DNA from: JAIEOG01 sp964611895
Lineage (GTDB): Bacteria > Bdellovibrionota > FAC87 > UBA2466
Assembly (NCBI GenBank): GCA_964611895.1
Contig: CAZTDN010000010.1
Coordinates: 28,240 to 92,239, forward strand
Reading direction: 5' to 3'
Length of the DNA: 64,000 nucleotides
Position numbers and translations under genes: made by a program. The notes beneath the pieces were generated by a model, which saw only the letters and a list, made by a program, of their open reading frames with translations, made no database searches and was not told the origin of the DNA. Below, piece after piece: positions 34,652-42,933 of this stretch. The first letter of the stretch is position 1, and each line of letters opens with the position of its first letter.

Positions 34652-35464
34652 TCAGATTTTCAGGTCCGCCCAAGTAGCCATTTCGCCCACGCGGGAGCAA
34701 CCGAAGGGGATTTTGGCGTATCCCCCATCGCCGTGGGAACTTCCCCAGGAGTTGCGCACAAACCAAACTCCGTCGGTGCCTTCTGTGTCGTCCCACCCCA
34801 CAATGACTTCAATGTGGTTGGTTTGGCCACTTCCGCACCCTTTAAAGACGCCGCTTCCGGTGAAGCGCTGCAAAGCAGAGTTGGCGTAGATGGTCACGCC
34901 AATCGGTCCGTGTTCCATGATGGCTTGCTTGAGTTGGGTGACAGTAGGTCGAGAATTCTTGGCGCCGACATAGCCCCACTTTTCGAGCTGGTACTGAGGA
35001 GAAAGACCCTTTTTACAGGGGGTGTCTCTGGCAGTGTAGGGATAGTCTGCCGTTGAGACGGCCCCTTCGGCACGGTGGTATTCGTGAGCAAAGTATCCGC
35101 CGTTAGCGGCAGATCCGGAGCGGGAGCATGAGATGACCTGTTGGACCGAAAGATCGATCTCTAGGCCGTGATGGATTTTTACAAGAGACTCCAGAACTCC
35201 CACAGTACCTTGTGCCCAGCAATCGCTGGCGAGTTGCCTTTTTACTGGAGTGAGGCCGGAGGCATAAAAGCGCCAGTCGTAGTATTCGGGTAAATCATCT
35301 ACCGAGACAGTGAAAGTGTCTTTCCAAGGCGCGAGCGATGCCCAGTCCTTGGGTAGTTTTAGGCCGGTGATATCAGCGAGTTTCTGTTTAGCAGCCCAGG
35401 GCTGGGTATCTGCCCACGCGAACGCAGGTAGAATCATCATTAAAGCAGTGATAAGCACGGGCAT
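34652..35464 (-). CDS. Secreted papain-family (C1A) cysteine protease
   Basis: The start at 35464 follows AAGGAG by eight bases and gives a signal peptide (first about 18 residues). The catalytic domain has the oxyanion Gln77, Cys82 (SDCWAQG), His217 (TNHIEVIVGW) and Asn238 (RNSWG). The usual GSCWAF is changed to SDCWAQ, but all catalytic residues remain. The region before the domain is only about 40 residues, much shorter than a typical inhibitory propeptide. Several Cys may form disulfides. Length is 270 residues. Confidence 0.9.
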   Translation of the reverse strand: MPVLITALMMILPAFAWADTQPWAAKQKLADITGLKLPKDWASLAPWKDTFTVSVDDLPEYYDWRFYASGLTPVKRQLASDCWAQGTVGVLESLVKIHHGLEIDLSVQQVISCSRSGSAANGGYFAHEYHRAEGAVSTADYPYTARDTPCKKGLSPQYQLEKWGYVGAKNSRPTVTQLKQAIMEHGPIGVTIYANSALQRFTGSGVFKGCGSGQTNHIEVIVGWDDTEGTDGVWFVRNSWGSSHGDGGYAKIPFGCSRVGEMATWADLKI

Positions 35465-35534
35465 AGTTCGGCTCCTTTTAGATCTTTTCGGTCGTTCTTG
35501 CACAAACCCAAAATGCCGCAGATACTCCTGCGTC

Positions 35535-36110
35535 ATGGAATGGCAGAGCGTTTGGATCCTCTTTTTGGCCTACTTTTTAGGCAGCTTCCCCACAGGGGTG
35601 GTCCTGTCTCGCCGTCGGTTCGGGATTGACGTACGAGAAATGGGAAGTGGAAATATCGGCGCCACCAACATCACTCGCAATTTCGGTTGGAAAGCCGGCG
35701 CTACGACTTTTCTATTCGACTTTGCCAAAGGGTACTTTGCCGTAAATATGGCCCGGAACTTTTTTCCCCATGACCCTTGGGTAGCTACGCATGCTGGGTG
35801 TGCAGTGGTTCTGGGGCATTGCTTTAGCGCCTTCTTGCGCTTTCGAGGGGGCAAGGGTGTAGCAACAACGATGGGCGCTTGGATGGGAGTGGTTCCAGGA
35901 GCAGCCTGGGTTTTGATGGCGAGTTACGCCCTGTTGTTGATAACAGTGCGCGTTAGCGCGTGGGGGTCGCTCGTTGGAATCACCGCATCTAGTTTGTACG
36001 CTGCGCTGGTGATTGATTCGGTCCCTGGAAGGTCTCTTGTCTATCTCTGTGCGGGCCTTGTTCTCGTTTGCCACCAGTCCAACCTCCGTCGACTTTGGCG
36101 AAGCCTTTAA
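35535..36110 (+). CDS. plsY: Acyl-phosphate:glycerol-3-phosphate acyltransferase PlsY
   Basis: Inner-membrane enzyme making lysophosphatidic acid from acyl-phosphate. The three conserved motifs are visible: GSFPTG, REMGSGNIGATN and FRGGKGVATTMGAW. There are about five membrane segments in 191 residues. The start codon is at 35535, in the 70-base divergent region shared with the cysteine protease gene. The histidine kinase gene follows. Confidence 0.95.
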   Translation: MEWQSVWILFLAYFLGSFPTGVVLSRRRFGIDVREMGSGNIGATNITRNFGWKAGATTFLFDFAKGYFAVNMARNFFPHDPWVATHAGCAVVLGHCFSAFLRFRGGKGVATTMGAWMGVVPGAAWVLMASYALLLITVRVSAWGSLVGITASSLYAALVIDSVPGRSLVYLCAGLVLVCHQSNLRRLWRSL

Positions 36111-36153
36111 GATCCCTAAACTTTTCTTCGAATTTGGCCGATACCATAGAGCC

Positions 36154-37716
36154 GTGACCTACCCCATCTCCATTTTGCATCTGCATTCGCAAGCCAAAGG
36201 CGCTCCGCCTGTGCGCGATCTTCAGAAAAAGTTTGAAGGACTCGGCATGGCGTGGACTTCTCAGCTTTTCTCAACGGAAACACTGTGGGTATCCCCTCCA
36301 TCGTGCATTCTAGTTGTTGATGAGAGTCCGGAATTTGTTGCGGCTTTGCGTTCGCAGATAGCAGGTTTGCCAACGTCACAGCGATGGGTGCCGATTCTTT
36401 ATGCCTATTCCGCAACCAAGTTTCTTAAGCAGGGTTGGGATTGGGAAAACTCGGGCGTGGCTGAAGTCTTTTCCGTAAGTGAAAAGCCAGCCGCCTTGGA
36501 GCTCAAGCTGCGTTTGAGGTTGGCGCACTCCGCTCAAATGTTGGCGCTTCAAAAAACTTCGCAAGACCATGCTTCAGCGTTGGCCAAGACCGACACGGTT
36601 CTGAAACAGCGCGAAGAGTTTTTGAGTGTTTGTGCCCATGATTTGCGTTCGCCTCTGGCATTGATTCAAACGTGCTTGTCGATGGTCCTAAAGTCGGCAG
36701 AATCCACAAGCCTATCCACTTTGCACTCCGAGCTGCTAGCTCGCGCTCAACGTCAATCTGGACATGCGCTGACTTTGGTCAAAGATCTCCTGGATGTCAC
36801 AGCGCTAGAACAAGGGCTTCGGCCGCAGTATCAGGTACTCAAGCTCGATGATTTGTTGAAAGAGTTTTTTTCGGATTACAGACTCCAGGCAGAACAGAAA
36901 AATGTGCGTTTTCACTACACCAATCCAGTACAATCCTGGAAAGTGTTGGCGGATGGAGATCGCATCCGACAGCTATTGCAAAACCTATTCACGAACGCGC
37001 TTAAATTTACTGATCCTGGAAAAAATATTTACCTAGACGTCGCACCTTTTCAGGGCAGGCGCAAAACAGATCCTCCGTACCCTATGTTAGTCATAAAGCT
37101 GCGGGACGAGGGCAAAGGGATTCCAGCATCTGAAATGCGCAAGATATTTGACCGATTTGTTCAGATTAAAGAGCAATCGCGTGAAGGAGGACGAGGCCTT
37201 GGGCTCACTGTCGCAAAGCAAATCTCGACTCTACACGATGGTAATATTTGGGTAGAGAGTGAGGAGGGAAAGGGGTCGACTTTTTCTGTGCTTTTCCCAC
37301 ACACGATTTCCCAGCCCGATTTGTTTTTCCAGGTGCGCGATACGCCCCATCTACTAGTTGCTGAACCCTCTGCCGAAAAACGCAAGTCGCTTTTCGGTAT
37401 GCTTGAGCAAGGCGGGTATCGAGTGAGTTTTGTCAGTGATGGAGTAGAAGCGATTACGCATCTTTTTCATTGCCGGCCGAGCGCGCTTATTCTGTCGTCA
37501 GAGCTTGCGAAGATTTCTATAGCCGAAGTCACATATTTGCTAAAAAGCGACTCCCAATCCGCTCAAGTACCCATTCTGCTAGCGTCCTCTAATCACGCTC
37601 AGGCGGCGAAGCAGCAAGAATCTACGCTTGCCGATGCGGTGCTTTCTCTACCCATAAAAAAAGAAGAACTCCACAAAGTGTTGGGAGTTCTTCTCTTCAA
37701 GAAACAGGCTGCTTAG
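36154..37716 (+). CDS. Hybrid sensor histidine kinase with degenerate receiver-like ends
   Basis: About 520 residues from a GTG at 36154, chosen because frames further upstream overlap plsY. The N-terminal 120 residues resemble a receiver domain (LVVDESPEF could hold the phospho-Asp). Then come a coiled linker, a HisKA domain with His162 in CAHDLRSP, and an HATPase domain with NLFTNALKFT (N box), DEGKGIP (G1) and GRGLGLTVAKQI (G2). The C-terminal 120 residues again look like a receiver, but the phospho-acceptor position reads LILSSELA, with Ser instead of Asp. No transmembrane segment. The 3' end also encodes, on the other strand, the terminator of the ndk operon. Confidence 0.85.
   Translation: MTYPISILHLHSQAKGAPPVRDLQKKFEGLGMAWTSQLFSTETLWVSPPSCILVVDESPEFVAALRSQIAGLPTSQRWVPILYAYSATKFLKQGWDWENSGVAEVFSVSEKPAALELKLRLRLAHSAQMLALQKTSQDHASALAKTDTVLKQREEFLSVCAHDLRSPLALIQTCLSMVLKSAESTSLSTLHSELLARAQRQSGHALTLVKDLLDVTALEQGLRPQYQVLKLDDLLKEFFSDYRLQAEQKNVRFHYTNPVQSWKVLADGDRIRQLLQNLFTNALKFTDPGKNIYLDVAPFQGRRKTDPPYPMLVIKLRDEGKGIPASEMRKIFDRFVQIKEQSREGGRGLGLTVAKQISTLHDGNIWVESEEGKGSTFSVLFPHTISQPDLFFQVRDTPHLLVAEPSAEKRKSLFGMLEQGGYRVSFVSDGVEAITHLFHCRPSALILSSELAKISIAEVTYLLKSDSQSAQVPILLASSNHAQAAKQQESTLADAVLSLPIKKEELHKVLGVLLFKKQAA
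37655..37694 (-). terminator. Intrinsic terminator of the mdh-sucC-sucD-ndk operon inside the kinase coding sequence
   Basis: On the minus strand, 35 bases after the ndk stop, AGAAGAACTCC and GGAGTTCTTCT form a perfect 11-bp stem with an 11-base loop, followed directly by TTTTTT. This is a canonical rho-independent terminator. It is embedded in the last 20 codons of the convergent histidine kinase gene. Confidence 0.85.
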
Positions 37717-37728
37717 TCTGAATTGCCT

Positions 37729-38136
37729 TTAGAGCTCACTTTTAAAGAAATAGGCAATCTCCCGCTGTGCGCTTGCGGCGCTATCCGAGCCGTGCACGCT
37801 ATTGGCCTCCAAGCTATCCGCAAAAATCTTGCGTATAGTCTGAGGCGCTGCTTTTGCGGGGTCAGTGGCTCCCATCAGTTTGCGGTAGTTCTCAACAGCA
37901 TTTTCGCCCTCTAGAGTCATGAGCATTACCGGCCCACTTGTCATAAAGCTAACAAGGCTATTGAAGAACGGACGCTCTCGGTGTTCGGCATAAAATCCTT
38001 CCGCTTCGGCCTTCGAAAGGGTTTTCATTTTCGCTGCAACGATCTTGAGTCCCGATTCTTCCATCATCGTGATGATGCGACCGATTTGGTTCTTTTTGAC
38101 CGAGTTGGGTTTAATGATTGAAAACGTCCGTTCCAT
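37729..38136 (-). CDS. ndk: Nucleoside diphosphate kinase
   Basis: Transfers gamma-phosphate between NTPs and NDPs via phospho-His. The active site is NSVHGSDS (His115) and the N-terminus is ERTFSIIKPNSV. The 135-residue length is slightly short of the usual 140. It is last in the mdh-sucC-sucD-ndk run, 15 bases after sucD, where it can convert the nucleotide product of succinyl-CoA synthetase. A terminator follows. Confidence 0.97.
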   Translation of the reverse strand: MERTFSIIKPNSVKKNQIGRIITMMEESGLKIVAAKMKTLSKAEAEGFYAEHRERPFFNSLVSFMTSGPVMLMTLEGENAVENYRKLMGATDPAKAAPQTIRKIFADSLEANSVHGSDSAASAQREIAYFFKSEL

Positions 38137-38151
38137 ACTTAAGTACTTCCT

Positions 38152-39030
38152 CTACTTCTTTTTTGCTAATGTCTGAGCCAAGGTCTCGCCAATGGCTGCA
38201 GGGCTCATCGCGACTGCTATACCTGCTTTTTCCATTGCGCGTATCTTGTCAATGGCCTTCCCAGATCCGCCGCTAATAATCGCACCTGCATGGCCCATTC
38301 GCTTTCCTGGAGGGGCGGTTTGTCCCCCGATAAAGCCAACGACGGGCTTTTTCATCTGGGTTCGGACATACTCGGCCGCGGCCTCTTCCTCACCACCACC
38401 GATTTCTCCGATCATCACCACAGCATCCGTGCCGGGATCTTGGTTAAAAAGGGTCATAACATCTAAAAAGGAGAGTCCGTGGACGGGGTCCCCCCCGATT
38501 CCAACACAAGTCGACTGGCCGATACCACGGGTGCTCATTTGGTGGACGGCTTCATACGTGAGCGTTCCGCTACGCGAGACCAAACCCACCCGGCCTTCCT
38601 TGTGGATGTAGCCCGGCATGATGCCGATTTTGCATTGCCCAGGGGTAATAATCCCGGGGCAGTTAGGGCCGATTAAAGTGGCTTGGCTAGTCCTTAGGTA
38701 CTGCTTTACGCGGACCATATCCATCACGGGAATGCCTTCGGTGATCGCGATGATCACTTTGATCCCGGCTTCTGCGGCCTCAATAATCGCGTCCGCGGCA
38801 AACGGAGGAGGAACAAAGATCATCGACGCATTGGCACCGGTCTTTTCGACCGCATCGGATACCGAATCAAAAATGGCTACACCATCGATTTCTTCGCCGC
38901 CTTTTCCAGGCGTGACTCCACCCACCACCTGAGTGCCGTATTCTTTGCACTGTTTGGTGTGAAAGGCCCCGGCCTGTCCAGTGATACCTTGAGTGATGAG
39001 TTTAGTATTTCTGTCGACGAGAATGCTCAT
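38152..39030 (-). CDS. sucD: Succinyl-CoA synthetase, alpha subunit
   Basis: CoA-binding and phospho-His subunit. The N-terminal Rossmann part has ITQGITGQAGAFHTKQ; the catalytic His lies in GHAGAIISGG. Length of 292 residues is normal. It overlaps sucC by four bases (ATGA-type). Confidence 0.98.
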   Translation of the reverse strand: MSILVDRNTKLITQGITGQAGAFHTKQCKEYGTQVVGGVTPGKGGEEIDGVAIFDSVSDAVEKTGANASMIFVPPPFAADAIIEAAEAGIKVIIAITEGIPVMDMVRVKQYLRTSQATLIGPNCPGIITPGQCKIGIMPGYIHKEGRVGLVSRSGTLTYEAVHQMSTRGIGQSTCVGIGGDPVHGLSFLDVMTLFNQDPGTDAVVMIGEIGGGEEEAAAEYVRTQMKKPVVGFIGGQTAPPGKRMGHAGAIISGGSGKAIDKIRAMEKAGIAVAMSPAAIGETLAQTLAKKK

Positions 39031-40172
39031 AGTTGACCTCCAGCGGCTGCTACGACTTTTTGAGCGGCTTCCTTCATACCTGTCGCTGGTAGAATCTTTA
39101 GACCGGATTCGCTCAGCAGTTTTTTTCCTAGTTCCACATTCGTGCCTTCGAGACGAACTACGAGCGGCACTTTGAGTTGGAGCTCACGTGCCGCTCCAAT
39201 GACGCCAGTTGCAATCACATCGCACTTCATAATTCCGCCAAAAATATTGACGAGAATCGCTTTCACTTTTTCATCAGTGAGAATAATTTTGAATGCTTCC
39301 TTGACGCGTTCTTCGGTGGCACCACCACCCACATCGAGGAAGTTGGCCGGGCTACCCCCTTCGAGCTTAATGATGTCCATGGNNNNNNNNNNGCCGATAT
39401 TCCCATCCAGGCTGATGTAACTCAGCTCATGCTTTTTAGCGCGGGTTTCACTGGGATCTTCTTCGGTAGCGTCGTTCAGCTGCGCCCACTCAGGATGACG
39501 AAAGCCAGCATTGTCATCAAATCCGATCTTCGCATCTAGCGCCACCAGGTTTCCTGCGCCGGTCAGGATCAGCGGGTTGATTTCTGCTAGGGCACAGTCT
39601 TGTTCTTGGAACAAGCGAACGAGTTTGCGCAAGATATCGCCGAACTGTTTGGCCTGAGGGCCGGCAAATCCCATCCGTTTGGAAAGGCGCCTGCATTGAA
39701 AATCACACAACCCAGCGCCGGGGTGAACCCACTCCTTAAAGATCTTGTTCGGAGTGTGTGCGGCGACTTCCTCGATGTCCATTCCGCCCTCGGTGCTAGC
39801 CATAATGGCAAGGCTCGACGACGCTCGATCCAGTGTGATGGAAAGATAATATTCTTTTTTGATGTCCGCCCCTTCTTCAATGAGCAGGCGCCGTACCACA
39901 CGGCCCTCGGGGCCGGTCTGGTGGGTGACCAAATTCATCCCTAGAATTTGCGTCGCATGTTTTTTGACGTCTTCGAGGCTTTTGGCGACTTTCACCCCGC
40001 CGCCCTTACCGCGACCACCAGCGTGGATCTGAGCTTTGACCACCCAGACGCCGCTGGAAATTTCGGGGGCGACTTTCATGGCTTCGTCGACTGAGAAGAC
40101 GGCTTTTCCCTGAGGAACCGGGATTTTATACTGCCGAAAGAGATCTTTTCCCTGGTGTTCGTGAATGTTCAA
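39027..40172 (-). CDS. sucC: Succinyl-CoA synthetase, beta subunit (interrupted by a scaffold gap)
   Basis: ATP-grasp subunit starting MNIHEHQGKDLFRQ, with QIHAGGRGKGGGV and the C-terminal NIFGGIMKCDVIA. Ten N interrupt the conserved stretch between GNIG and MDIIK; the family normally has about 12 residues there (CMVNGAGLAMAT-like), while the gap plus two bases covers four codons. The real gene is therefore probably about 24 bases longer and intact, and the frame is preserved. Overlaps mdh by four bases. Confidence 0.95.
   Translation of the reverse strand: MNIHEHQGKDLFRQYKIPVPQGKAVFSVDEAMKVAPEISSGVWVVKAQIHAGGRGKGGGVKVAKSLEDVKKHATQILGMNLVTHQTGPEGRVVRRLLIEEGADIKKEYYLSITLDRASSSLAIMASTEGGMDIEEVAAHTPNKIFKEWVHPGAGLCDFQCRRLSKRMGFAGPQAKQFGDILRKLVRLFQEQDCALAEINPLILTGAGNLVALDAKIGFDDNAGFRHPEWAQLNDATEEDPSETRAKKHELSYISLDGNIGXXXXMDIIKLEGGSPANFLDVGGGATEERVKEAFKIILTDEKVKAILVNIFGGIMKCDVIATGVIGAARELQLKVPLVVRLEGTNVELGKKLLSESGLKILPATGMKEAAQKVVAAAGGQL
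39383..39392. other. Assembly gap (10 N) within sucC
   Basis: Ten N in a region whose protein sequence is highly conserved. By comparison with the family, about 34 bases rather than 10 are missing. It is not a biological frameshift. Confidence 0.9.
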
Positions 40173-41101
40173 GTTGCCTCCAATACGTCAACGAGCTCTT
40201 TTACGGCTGCTGCAGATTTCGCGAGTTCTGTTTTCTCGGTTTCATTGAGATCGACAGGAATGACCCCCTCCATCCCATTGCGGCCAAGTTTGCAAAGCAC
40301 GCCTACAAATAGTTTGTTCACGCCAAACTCTCCCTCGAGTTCTACGGCGCAGGGCAGTACGCGTTTCTTGTCTTTGAGGATAGCTTCCGCCATTTGAACG
40401 GCTGATGCAGAGGGAGCGTAGAAGGCCGAACCTGTTTTGAGCAAGTTAACGATCTCAGCGCCACCTTGTCGCGTACGTTGTACGATCTCCTGTATCTTTG
40501 CGGCGGGGAGATATTTTTCAAGGGGAATGCCGGCGATGGAACAATACCGGGTCATGGGGACCATGGTGTCACCGTGTCCGCCAAATACGAATCCATAAAC
40601 GTCTTCGACACTGACGCCCGCTGCTTCAGCGACAAAAGTTCTAAAACGCGCCGAGTCCAAGACGCCTGCCATTCCGATGACACGGTTTCTGGGGAAGCCG
40701 CTGACTTTCTTGGCGACATACGCCATCGCATCTAAGGGATTCGATACGACGATCAAAACCGAGTTGGGCGAGTATTTTGCCACCTGATGGGTTACGTCGC
40801 TCACGATCTTGGCGTTTGTCTTGAGCAAGTCGTCTCGACTCATTCCGGGCTTGCGCGGCAATCCTGCGGTGATGATGACGACATCGGAATCGGCGGTAGG
40901 TGCATAATCAGCAGCGCCTGTTACCATGACATCAAAGCCTTCCACTGGACCGCTCTCAAGAAGGTCGAGGGCTTTTCCTTTTGCAACGCCTTCATTCAAG
41001 TCTACCAAGACGACATCGGCCAATTCTTTCGCTGCAATCCAATGAGCAGCAGTGGCGCCCACGTTTCCGGCGCCGACAACGGTGATTTTTGCTCTTTTCA
41101 T
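40169..41101 (-). CDS. mdh: Malate dehydrogenase, LDH-like type
   Basis: NAD-binding GAGNVG (10-15) and the active loop LPRKPGMSRDD (Arg83, Arg89; this Arg is what separates malate from lactate enzymes). Also Arg152 and catalytic His176 in GGHGDTMVP. At 310 residues it belongs to the LDH-like MDH branch. It is first gene of the TCA operon. A 95-base region separates it from the divergent HtrA-type gene. Confidence 0.96.
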   Translation of the reverse strand: MKRAKITVVGAGNVGATAAHWIAAKELADVVLVDLNEGVAKGKALDLLESGPVEGFDVMVTGAADYAPTADSDVVIITAGLPRKPGMSRDDLLKTNAKIVSDVTHQVAKYSPNSVLIVVSNPLDAMAYVAKKVSGFPRNRVIGMAGVLDSARFRTFVAEAAGVSVEDVYGFVFGGHGDTMVPMTRYCSIAGIPLEKYLPAAKIQEIVQRTRQGGAEIVNLLKTGSAFYAPSASAVQMAEAILKDKKRVLPCAVELEGEFGVNKLFVGVLCKLGRNGMEGVIPVDLNETEKTELAKSAAAVKELVDVLEAT

Positions 41102-41196
41102 GATTCGGTCCTCTGGTTGGGTGAGAAAAACCTATTCAGATTAGTTGTCGTAGCCGACCCTTGTCAACGAACCCATTCCACTAGAAAATACTCCGT

Positions 41197-42267
41197 GTGA
41201 AAACACTTCTATTTTTTTTCGTTCTGAGTTTTGTAGCGTCGGGTCAAACCAAAAGTGGCCCGGCTTTTCTTGAAGATGAAAAGAACAATATCTCCATCTA
41301 CGAAAAATGCAGTCCTGCGGTAGTGAACATCACTGCAACAACTCTGCGCCGAGATTTTTTCTTTGATGTGATTCCTCAGCGCGGTGCGGGATCTGGTGTG
41401 GTGATTCGTCCCGATGGCTACATCGTGACCAATCACCATGTTGTGGGAGATGCTGCCAAAGTTGAAGTGACGTTCGCAGATAAAACTTCGTTGCCCGCAA
41501 AGGTGGTGGGCGCTGACCCTGATTCAGATTTGGCGGTGCTTAAAGTAGAGAAGCAGAAACTTCCCACCATAGAGTATGGAACTTATCCGCTCAAAGTCGG
41601 GCAAAAGACTTTGGCCATCGGCAACCCTTTTGGTTTGGGCGGCTCCTTGAGCACAGGGATTATTAGCAGTTTGGGCAGGGACATCCGAGCGACAACCGAT
41701 CGGCTCATTCGAGACATTATTCAGACGGATACCGCGATCAACCCGGGAAACTCCGGCGGTCCTCTATTAGACAGTTCGGGAGCGCTCATCGGCATCAATT
41801 CTCAAATAATCAGCCCGAGCGGCGCAAATAGTGGGGTTGGGTTTGCGATCTCGGTGCAAACGGTGAAGCGGGTAGTCGAACAGTTGATCCTATACGGGCA
41901 AGTGCTGAGACCTGACTTGGGAATGTTCGGTGTGGGTTACAGCGCAGCGCTTCTACAGACGCTGGGTTTGCCGCTCAAGAATGGGATCATGATCACCGAG
42001 CTTGACGCGGCGGGGCTCGCGGCAAAAGCCGGTCTCAGAGCCGCTGATCGAGAAGCTGTGATTGGGTTTAGGAGATTTCCTTTTGGAGGAGATATCATTT
42101 TTAAAGTGGATGACACGCCGGTTCAGAATTGGCGAGATCTACAAGATTTTGTTTTCGACAAAAAAGTTGGAGATAAAGTGACGATCCATTTTATGCGGGG
42201 CAACACGAAGCGTTCCGTCGTTATCACACTGCGTCTACCAGATACAATTCGAGCAAAGAGCCTGTGA
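41197..42267 (+). CDS. HtrA/DegP-family periplasmic serine protease
   Basis: A 356-residue trypsin-fold protease with one PDZ domain. Signal peptide of about 15 residues. The triad is His81 (TNHHVV), Asp111 (DSDLAVLKV) and Ser186 (PGNSGGPL). The single C-terminal PDZ (about 250-345) includes GIMITELDAAGLAAKAGL. It starts at GTG. With one PDZ it is closer to DegS than DegP, but there is no N-terminal anchor beyond the signal. Possible role in envelope stress together with the RseP protein encoded further on; that link is inference. Confidence 0.92.
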   Translation: MKTLLFFFVLSFVASGQTKSGPAFLEDEKNNISIYEKCSPAVVNITATTLRRDFFFDVIPQRGAGSGVVIRPDGYIVTNHHVVGDAAKVEVTFADKTSLPAKVVGADPDSDLAVLKVEKQKLPTIEYGTYPLKVGQKTLAIGNPFGLGGSLSTGIISSLGRDIRATTDRLIRDIIQTDTAINPGNSGGPLLDSSGALIGINSQIISPSGANSGVGFAISVQTVKRVVEQLILYGQVLRPDLGMFGVGYSAALLQTLGLPLKNGIMITELDAAGLAAKAGLRAADREAVIGFRRFPFGGDIIFKVDDTPVQNWRDLQDFVFDKKVGDKVTIHFMRGNTKRSVVITLRLPDTIRAKSL

Positions 42268-42282
42268 TCAGTAGTCTTTTTG

Positions 42283-42311
42283 TTGTAACTGTTGTTATTA
42301 CAGAGTAAATT
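42283..42311 (+). promoter_or_regulatory. Putative sigma70-type promoter of the small OMP gene
   Basis: TTGTAA (42283-42288) and TAAATT (42306-42311) with a 17-base spacer lie 48 bases before the ATG, in an AT-rich stretch. The match is moderate. A strong AAGGAG ribosome site and a strong terminator downstream suggest a highly expressed single gene. Confidence 0.35.
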
Positions 42312-42358
42312 TAATTGGATAAGTGAACAACTCCCAAACGACCACAAGGAGAAACAAA

Positions 42359-42868
42359 ATGAGAAAAGTACTTTTGGGTGTTTTTTTATTGGCGACCTTT
42401 ACAATGACAAACGCATTCGGTGCTGCTGCAACCACAGCTGCTGCTGATACGGCTGGTGGCGAACTTTTGTTTGGCTCGCCAAACACCAACGGCGTATTAA
42501 CTCTCTCGGGCAGCCCGGTTACTGTTACTTGGGCAATGTCTGCTGGTTATCAACGGACGATCATGCCTGCTTTGCAAGTTGGTATCCGCGGAAACTTCGG
42601 CATTCAGTCCACTCCTCAAGCTTGGAAAGCTCTGGTCTGGGGCGTTTGGAACTTCGACGAAAAGCTAGCTGATGCTATCTTCCTCGGCGTAGGTGCTGGA
42701 CTTTCGGGTGGCACGATTGCTTTCGATCTCGGTGCAGAAATCGGAAAGCGTTTCGAGTTGATGCCGAACCTCACATGGCGTCCAACTGTGGAACTGCAGC
42801 ACACCTTCACGACGGGTGCACCTTGGACTTTCACAGTGAATCTGATCAACTTCTCGTACATTTGGTAA
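42359..42868 (+). CDS. Small predicted outer-membrane beta-barrel protein
   Basis: A 169-residue product with signal peptide (cleavage near residue 21, AFG). The mature chain has an Ala/Thr-rich start and then alternating strands rich in Trp, Phe and Gly. It ends in an aromatic residue (NFSYIW), as outer-membrane barrels do for BamA recognition. The predicted size would allow about eight strands. No family named. The start is set by AAGGAG eight bases upstream. A terminator follows within 30 bases. Confidence 0.65.
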   Translation: MRKVLLGVFLLATFTMTNAFGAAATTAAADTAGGELLFGSPNTNGVLTLSGSPVTVTWAMSAGYQRTIMPALQVGIRGNFGIQSTPQAWKALVWGVWNFDEKLADAIFLGVGAGLSGGTIAFDLGAEIGKRFELMPNLTWRPTVELQHTFTTGAPWTFTVNLINFSYIW

Positions 42869-42894
42869 TTTGTTGAGAAGTGGCGTTTAGGTTG

Positions 42895-42930
42895 ACCCGC
42901 CTGGGCTTTGCTCAGGCGGGTTTTTTATTT
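42895..42930 (+). terminator. Intrinsic terminator after the small OMP gene
   Basis: ACCCGCCTG and CAGGCGGGT form a perfect 9-bp GC-rich stem with a 9-base loop, followed by TTTTTATTT. Canonical rho-independent terminator. Confidence 0.92.
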
Positions 42931-42933
42931 ATA

